Source of the DNA: Bacilli bacterium
Lineage (GTDB): Bacteria; Bacillota_I; Bacilli_A; RFN20; CAG-826
NCBI GenBank assembly: GCA_016302705.1
Contig: JAEDNC010000032.1
Span: forward strand, 1-9,216
Direction: 5' to 3'
Length of the DNA stretch: 9,216 bases
Under the pieces are notes generated by a model. It was not told where the DNA came from. It searched no databases and saw only the letters and a list, made by a program, of their open reading frames with translations. A program made the translations under genes and the position numbers. Below are positions 6,342 through 9,216 of this stretch, one piece after another; position 1 is the stretch's first letter, and each line of letters opens with the position of its first letter.

Positions 6342-7853
6342 ATGGAAGCTTATTTCGAATATTTACGCGAGATGCTTGTCAAGTTCTTTGAAGATCTTGG
6401 AGTATTCTTCTACAAGTGGTGGGTCTCACCATGGGAAAACGTTCCTGGCAATTTTGAGTTATACAATTCGATTTTCCAATCGCATGTTAATGACTTTGGA
6501 TTCCTTGGATGGTTTTTCTACATTCTCTTCTTCATTTTCTTTATTGCGTTAATCGGCGCAATTGGATTTGGTCTATTTATTTTACTTAGAAAATATGTTC
6601 GCTTTGTTAAAAGAGAACTCGATAAAGATGAACTCCGTCGTCAAGTTGAAAGACTTAACTACGAATTATATGCCGCAATTCAAGAAAGAGATAAGATTTT
6701 AAATCTTAAAACCGCTTATATGGGTCTTAAACCACAAGACGGAAGCGAAACTGCTGAAGTTATTGAAGAAGTTAGTTCTCGTTTCCCAAAACTGATTTCT
6801 GTTGATCATGCCTATAAAGACAAGAACACTCAAATCTTAAATAAAGAAGGCTTATCTCTTGAAGAATTATGTAACTCTATGAGAAACTTCGCTGCTAGCA
6901 AGCTTCACTTATATTACACAATCGATCAAATTAGAGAATTATTCGCTGGTATTGCTACTAGTAAACTCATCATCCTTGAAGGTATCTCTGGTACAGGTAA
7001 AACTTCCTTGGCAAACGCTTTAGGAAAATTCTTCTCCTTTGATACGTCAATTATTCCAGTCCAACCATCATGGAAAGACCGTTCTGAATTGTTAGGCTAC
7101 TACAATGAATTTACTAAAAAATTCAACGAATCTGAATTCTTAAAAGCATTATATGTCACAACATATCGTAAAGATTTAAATGTCATCTGTCTAGACGAAA
7201 TGAACTTAGCGAGAATTGAATATTACTTCGCTGAATTCTTATCCGTCATGGAAATGACTGAAAAAGATAAATGGATTATCGATTTAATACCTGACACAGT
7301 TAAGGGTGATCCAATTCATTTAACTGAAGGTAAACTCACTATTCCACAAAACCTCATCTTCTTTGGCACCGCCAATAACGATGATAGTACTTATACAATT
7401 TCCGATAAGGTTTATGACCGTGCGATCTCCATCTTCTTTGATGATAAAGGAAGACCATTTGATTGCACTGAGCAAGAACCAATCACTATCCCTTATTCAC
7501 AATTAGATTCTTTATATAAAGAAGCAATTAAACAAAATCAAATTTCAGAAAATATGCTTCGTAAGTTTGATCAACTTGATGATTTTGTCATTAAGAGATT
7601 TAAACTCGCCTTTGGTAACCGTATTTTGAAACAACTTGAAACGTTCGTTCCAGTTTACGTTGCCTGTGGTGGAAGTGAAACTGAAGCATTTGACTTTATT
7701 TTTACAAATAAAATCTTAAAGAAATTCGAATCCTTAAATATCGCTTTCTTAAAAGATGAATTAAAAGAATTACAAGCATTCTTAGACAAGCTTTACGGAA
7801 AGAACCAGTTCAAATTAGCGCAAGCAAAAATCTCAGCAATGCTTAAAGATTAA
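6342..7853 (+). CDS. membrane-anchored McrB-like AAA+ ATPase
   Basis: The 503-residue product has a strongly hydrophobic segment at about 53-83, followed by a basic stretch (R83-K84, K90-R91) and a predicted coiled coil at about 92-125. This suggests a membrane anchor with the ATPase in the cytoplasm. The AAA+ module begins near 195: Walker A G214-I-S-G-T-G-K-T221, Walker B V-I-C-L-D285-E286-M-N-L-A, a sensor-1 region F-F-G-T-A-N345-N, and D-K-V-Y-D-R361 as an arginine-finger-like motif. The L-D-E-M-N-L-A-R-x-E-Y-Y-F block is typical of the McrB/MoxR-like branch (AAA_5). Such proteins are nucleotide-driven rings that act with a partner, and McrB itself works with the nuclease McrC. No DNA- or methyl-recognition domain is visible where McrB has one; the anchor stands in its place. 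ATAGGAG (6325-6331) lies 10 bases before the ATG. It follows copy 5 by 20 bases and precedes a probable partner gene. Confidence 0.85.
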   Translation: MEAYFEYLREMLVKFFEDLGVFFYKWWVSPWENVPGNFELYNSIFQSHVNDFGFLGWFFYILFFIFFIALIGAIGFGLFILLRKYVRFVKRELDKDELRRQVERLNYELYAAIQERDKILNLKTAYMGLKPQDGSETAEVIEEVSSRFPKLISVDHAYKDKNTQILNKEGLSLEELCNSMRNFAASKLHLYYTIDQIRELFAGIATSKLIILEGISGTGKTSLANALGKFFSFDTSIIPVQPSWKDRSELLGYYNEFTKKFNESEFLKALYVTTYRKDLNVICLDEMNLARIEYYFAEFLSVMEMTEKDKWIIDLIPDTVKGDPIHLTEGKLTIPQNLIFFGTANNDDSTYTISDKVYDRAISIFFDDKGRPFDCTEQEPITIPYSQLDSLYKEAIKQNQISENMLRKFDQLDDFVIKRFKLAFGNRILKQLETFVPVYVACGGSETEAFDFIFTNKILKKFESLNIAFLKDELKELQAFLDKLYGKNQFKLAQAKISAMLKD

Positions 7854-7869
7854 TTAACATAGTTAATTA
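7851..7869. repeat. 8-bp inverted repeat at the junction of the ATPase and partner genes
   Basis: TAATTAAC (7851-7858) and GTTAATTA (7862-7869) form a perfect stem with a three-base spacer, overlapping the TAA stop of the ATPase gene. There is no GC content to speak of and no T run, so it is not a terminator. It could modulate processing or coupling, or be chance. Confidence 0.25.
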
Positions 7870-7881
7870 TTGAAATCATTT

Positions 7882-9216
7882 ATGGCAACAAGTGGTAAAA
7901 GACTTTTTCGCAAATACATCGATAAGATGAATTCCTTCAGCAAAGATAAAAATGTTGAAGCGATTTATGATTCCTTGCTTAACGGAAGGAATTCTTATTT
8001 GAGATTGTCTAAAAAAGGTTCATCTCGATTTGACCCAAGATGGATTACCGTTATTGAAGATTGCCTATTTGATTTAGGAGATATTATTAATAACCCAAGT
8101 GAAGTGACCGCTACTGATAGTAGTATCACTCCAATTGAACTCGCTAAAAAGATCGATGGCAAATCCGTCCAACATTTAGCGTCACATTCTCAATATGTTA
8201 AAGAAATTGATGAAAATGGCAATGTCATTCCATCAAAGATTTTATCTCACTCTAATGTCCAAGATTTCCATACTTATGAGAATAGATTTATCGCTACTTT
8301 CGTTCGTCGATTAGTCCTCTTTATTGAGAAACGTTATGAATTCATTCATAGTAATCTTAATTTAACTCTAGAAGATGTCTTGATGGTCAAAAATAAATCT
8401 ATTGTTAATGGCCAAGAAGTTGAAATCGAAACTAAGGTGACAATTAGAAGAGAAGAAAAAGATAAGAGTACGGTTGAGGCTAAAAAATATATTGAACGTA
8501 TTAAGTCAATGAGAGAATACATCCAATTCTATTACTCCTCTCCATTTATGAAGATGATGAAAAACGAACAAGATGTTCGTAAACCAATCATTCAAACCAA
8601 TATCTTAAGAAAAAATCCAAAATATCGAAAATGCTATGAAACATTCCTCTTCATTGAAAAATTCGATTCTTTAGGTGTGTCTTATCACTTAAATGAAAAC
8701 TATCAATCTTTCGATGAAGAAGAAAGAAGAAAAATGAACTTCTTAATGTTATCTGGCTTTTTAAGCGCTCAAACAAGAGACCGCATGGAAAGCATTAAGG
8801 TTTCGAATAAAATTTATAAACCTAAATTCCTTACTAGTATGGATGATGAGATGTTCACTTATGGCGATATCCTTAAAGGTCCAATCGAATTCGTAAGAAT
8901 TGATCAAACATATCGCGATTACTTAAAAAGTAAGATAAAGGCTGATTTACCAGAACATCCAAATAAATACAAAAAAGCGTATTACGAAGAAGAATACGAC
9001 TATAAGAGAGAGCAAAAGCTCGATTCTCAAGAACTCGATCAACTTATCAACCGTAAGAAAAGAGAAATTGCAGTATACGAGAAATATCTTGAAAAACTTA
9101 TTGCTCAACGTGATAAAGAAGAGACTGAACAAAGAAGAAAAGAGCTCGAAGCTATTAAAGCCTATCAAGAAGGTCTTATCGCTCTTAAACGTCAAAAGAT
9201 TATTGAAGAAGCTGAA
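7882..9216 (+). CDS. DUF2357/DUF524-like partner of the McrB-like ATPase (3' end outside window)
   Basis: An open frame of 445 codons runs from ATG 7882 to the window edge without a stop. An in-frame TTG at 7870 is an alternative start; neither has a clear Shine-Dalgarno sequence. Residues 128-138 (D-F-H-T-Y-E-N-R-F-I-A) and 238-260 (Q-T-N-I-L-R-K-N-P-K-Y-R-K-C and following) resemble conserved blocks of DUF2357/DUF524 proteins as I remember them (x-T-x-E-N-R-F-x and N-x-x-L-x-K-N-P-x-F/Y). Those proteins are encoded next to McrB-like ATPases and are regarded as McrC-like partners. From about 365 the sequence becomes a Lys/Glu-rich coiled coil that continues out of the window. I see no clear PD-(D/E)xK nuclease signature in the visible part, so catalytic activity is open. 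It has no signal or membrane segment and is likely cytoplasmic, acting with the ATPase. Confidence 0.7.
   Translation, partial: MATSGKRLFRKYIDKMNSFSKDKNVEAIYDSLLNGRNSYLRLSKKGSSRFDPRWITVIEDCLFDLGDIINNPSEVTATDSSITPIELAKKIDGKSVQHLASHSQYVKEIDENGNVIPSKILSHSNVQDFHTYENRFIATFVRRLVLFIEKRYEFIHSNLNLTLEDVLMVKNKSIVNGQEVEIETKVTIRREEKDKSTVEAKKYIERIKSMREYIQFYYSSPFMKMMKNEQDVRKPIIQTNILRKNPKYRKCYETFLFIEKFDSLGVSYHLNENYQSFDEEERRKMNFLMLSGFLSAQTRDRMESIKVSNKIYKPKFLTSMDDEMFTYGDILKGPIEFVRIDQTYRDYLKSKIKADLPEHPNKYKKAYYEEEYDYKREQKLDSQELDQLINRKKREIAVYEKYLEKLIAQRDKEETEQRRKELEAIKAYQEGLIALKRQKIIEEAE

Noticed and set aside
37..7853. Use of TGA as tryptophan, as in mycoplasmas
   Set aside because: No in-frame TGA occurs in any supported gene and all tryptophans are TGG. 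Absence of TGA stops in seven genes is too small a sample to argue recoding.
6342..9216. Calling the last two genes a standard McrBC type IV restriction system
   Set aside because: The ATPase lacks a recognition domain and has a membrane anchor, and the partner shows no visible nuclease site. The relation is to the family, not to the classical function.

Overview
The window is AT-rich bacterial DNA with short intergenic gaps, AAGGAG-type ribosome binding sites on several genes, and all seven identifiable stop codons TAA or TAG. No gene carries an in-frame TGA and tryptophan is TGG, so nothing here indicates a recoded genetic code. Gene style and content suggest a low-GC member of the Bacillota, perhaps a gut-type Bacilli/Erysipelotrichia-like lineage. 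That placement is an inference, because the window has no rRNA or other marker gene. Every gene I support is on the + strand.

Layout: (1) 37-609 encodes a Nudix hydrolase of the ADP-ribose pyrophosphatase type, the end of an upstream transcription unit. (2) 610-907 is intergenic, with a sigma-A-type promoter at 736-765 and a folded 5' leader of about 136 nt with mutually exclusive pairings. (3) 908-1930 encodes a secreted protein with a SipW-type N-terminus, followed by an intrinsic terminator (1952-1977). (4) 1980-2223 holds a candidate extended -10 promoter, an element I read as a class I cyclic-di-GMP (GEMM-I) riboswitch, and a terminator hairpin that reuses the aptamer's conserved 3' segment. 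(5) 2224-9216 is a tightly packed six-gene run with no internal terminator. It contains four more secreted proteins related to the 908-1930 product, then a membrane-anchored McrB-like AAA+ ATPase, then a protein resembling the DUF2357/DUF524 partners of McrB-like ATPases, cut off by the window end.

The five secreted proteins share a recognisable plan: a short basic N-terminus, a hydrophobic segment ending in T-G-T-V/L-A-W-F/Y or a variant of it, a P-V-S/T-S block, a central A-x-R-[hydrophobic] strand, and a C-terminal hydrophobic-W-L-E-G motif followed by a last beta strand. Three also carry a D-x-D-rich loop, a classic calcium-loop pattern in one of them. This looks like a family of TasA/camelysin-like surface or fibre subunits.

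The most interesting feature is the combination: surface-fibre paralogs, a membrane-tethered McrB-type motor and a DUF2357-like protein in one apparent operon behind a probable c-di-GMP riboswitch. McrB/DUF2357 pairs are normally thought of as restriction-like defence modules. Here the context suggests either a c-di-GMP-controlled surface-structure system with its own ATPase or an unusual membrane-linked defence module. No SipW peptidase or sortase gene is in the window.
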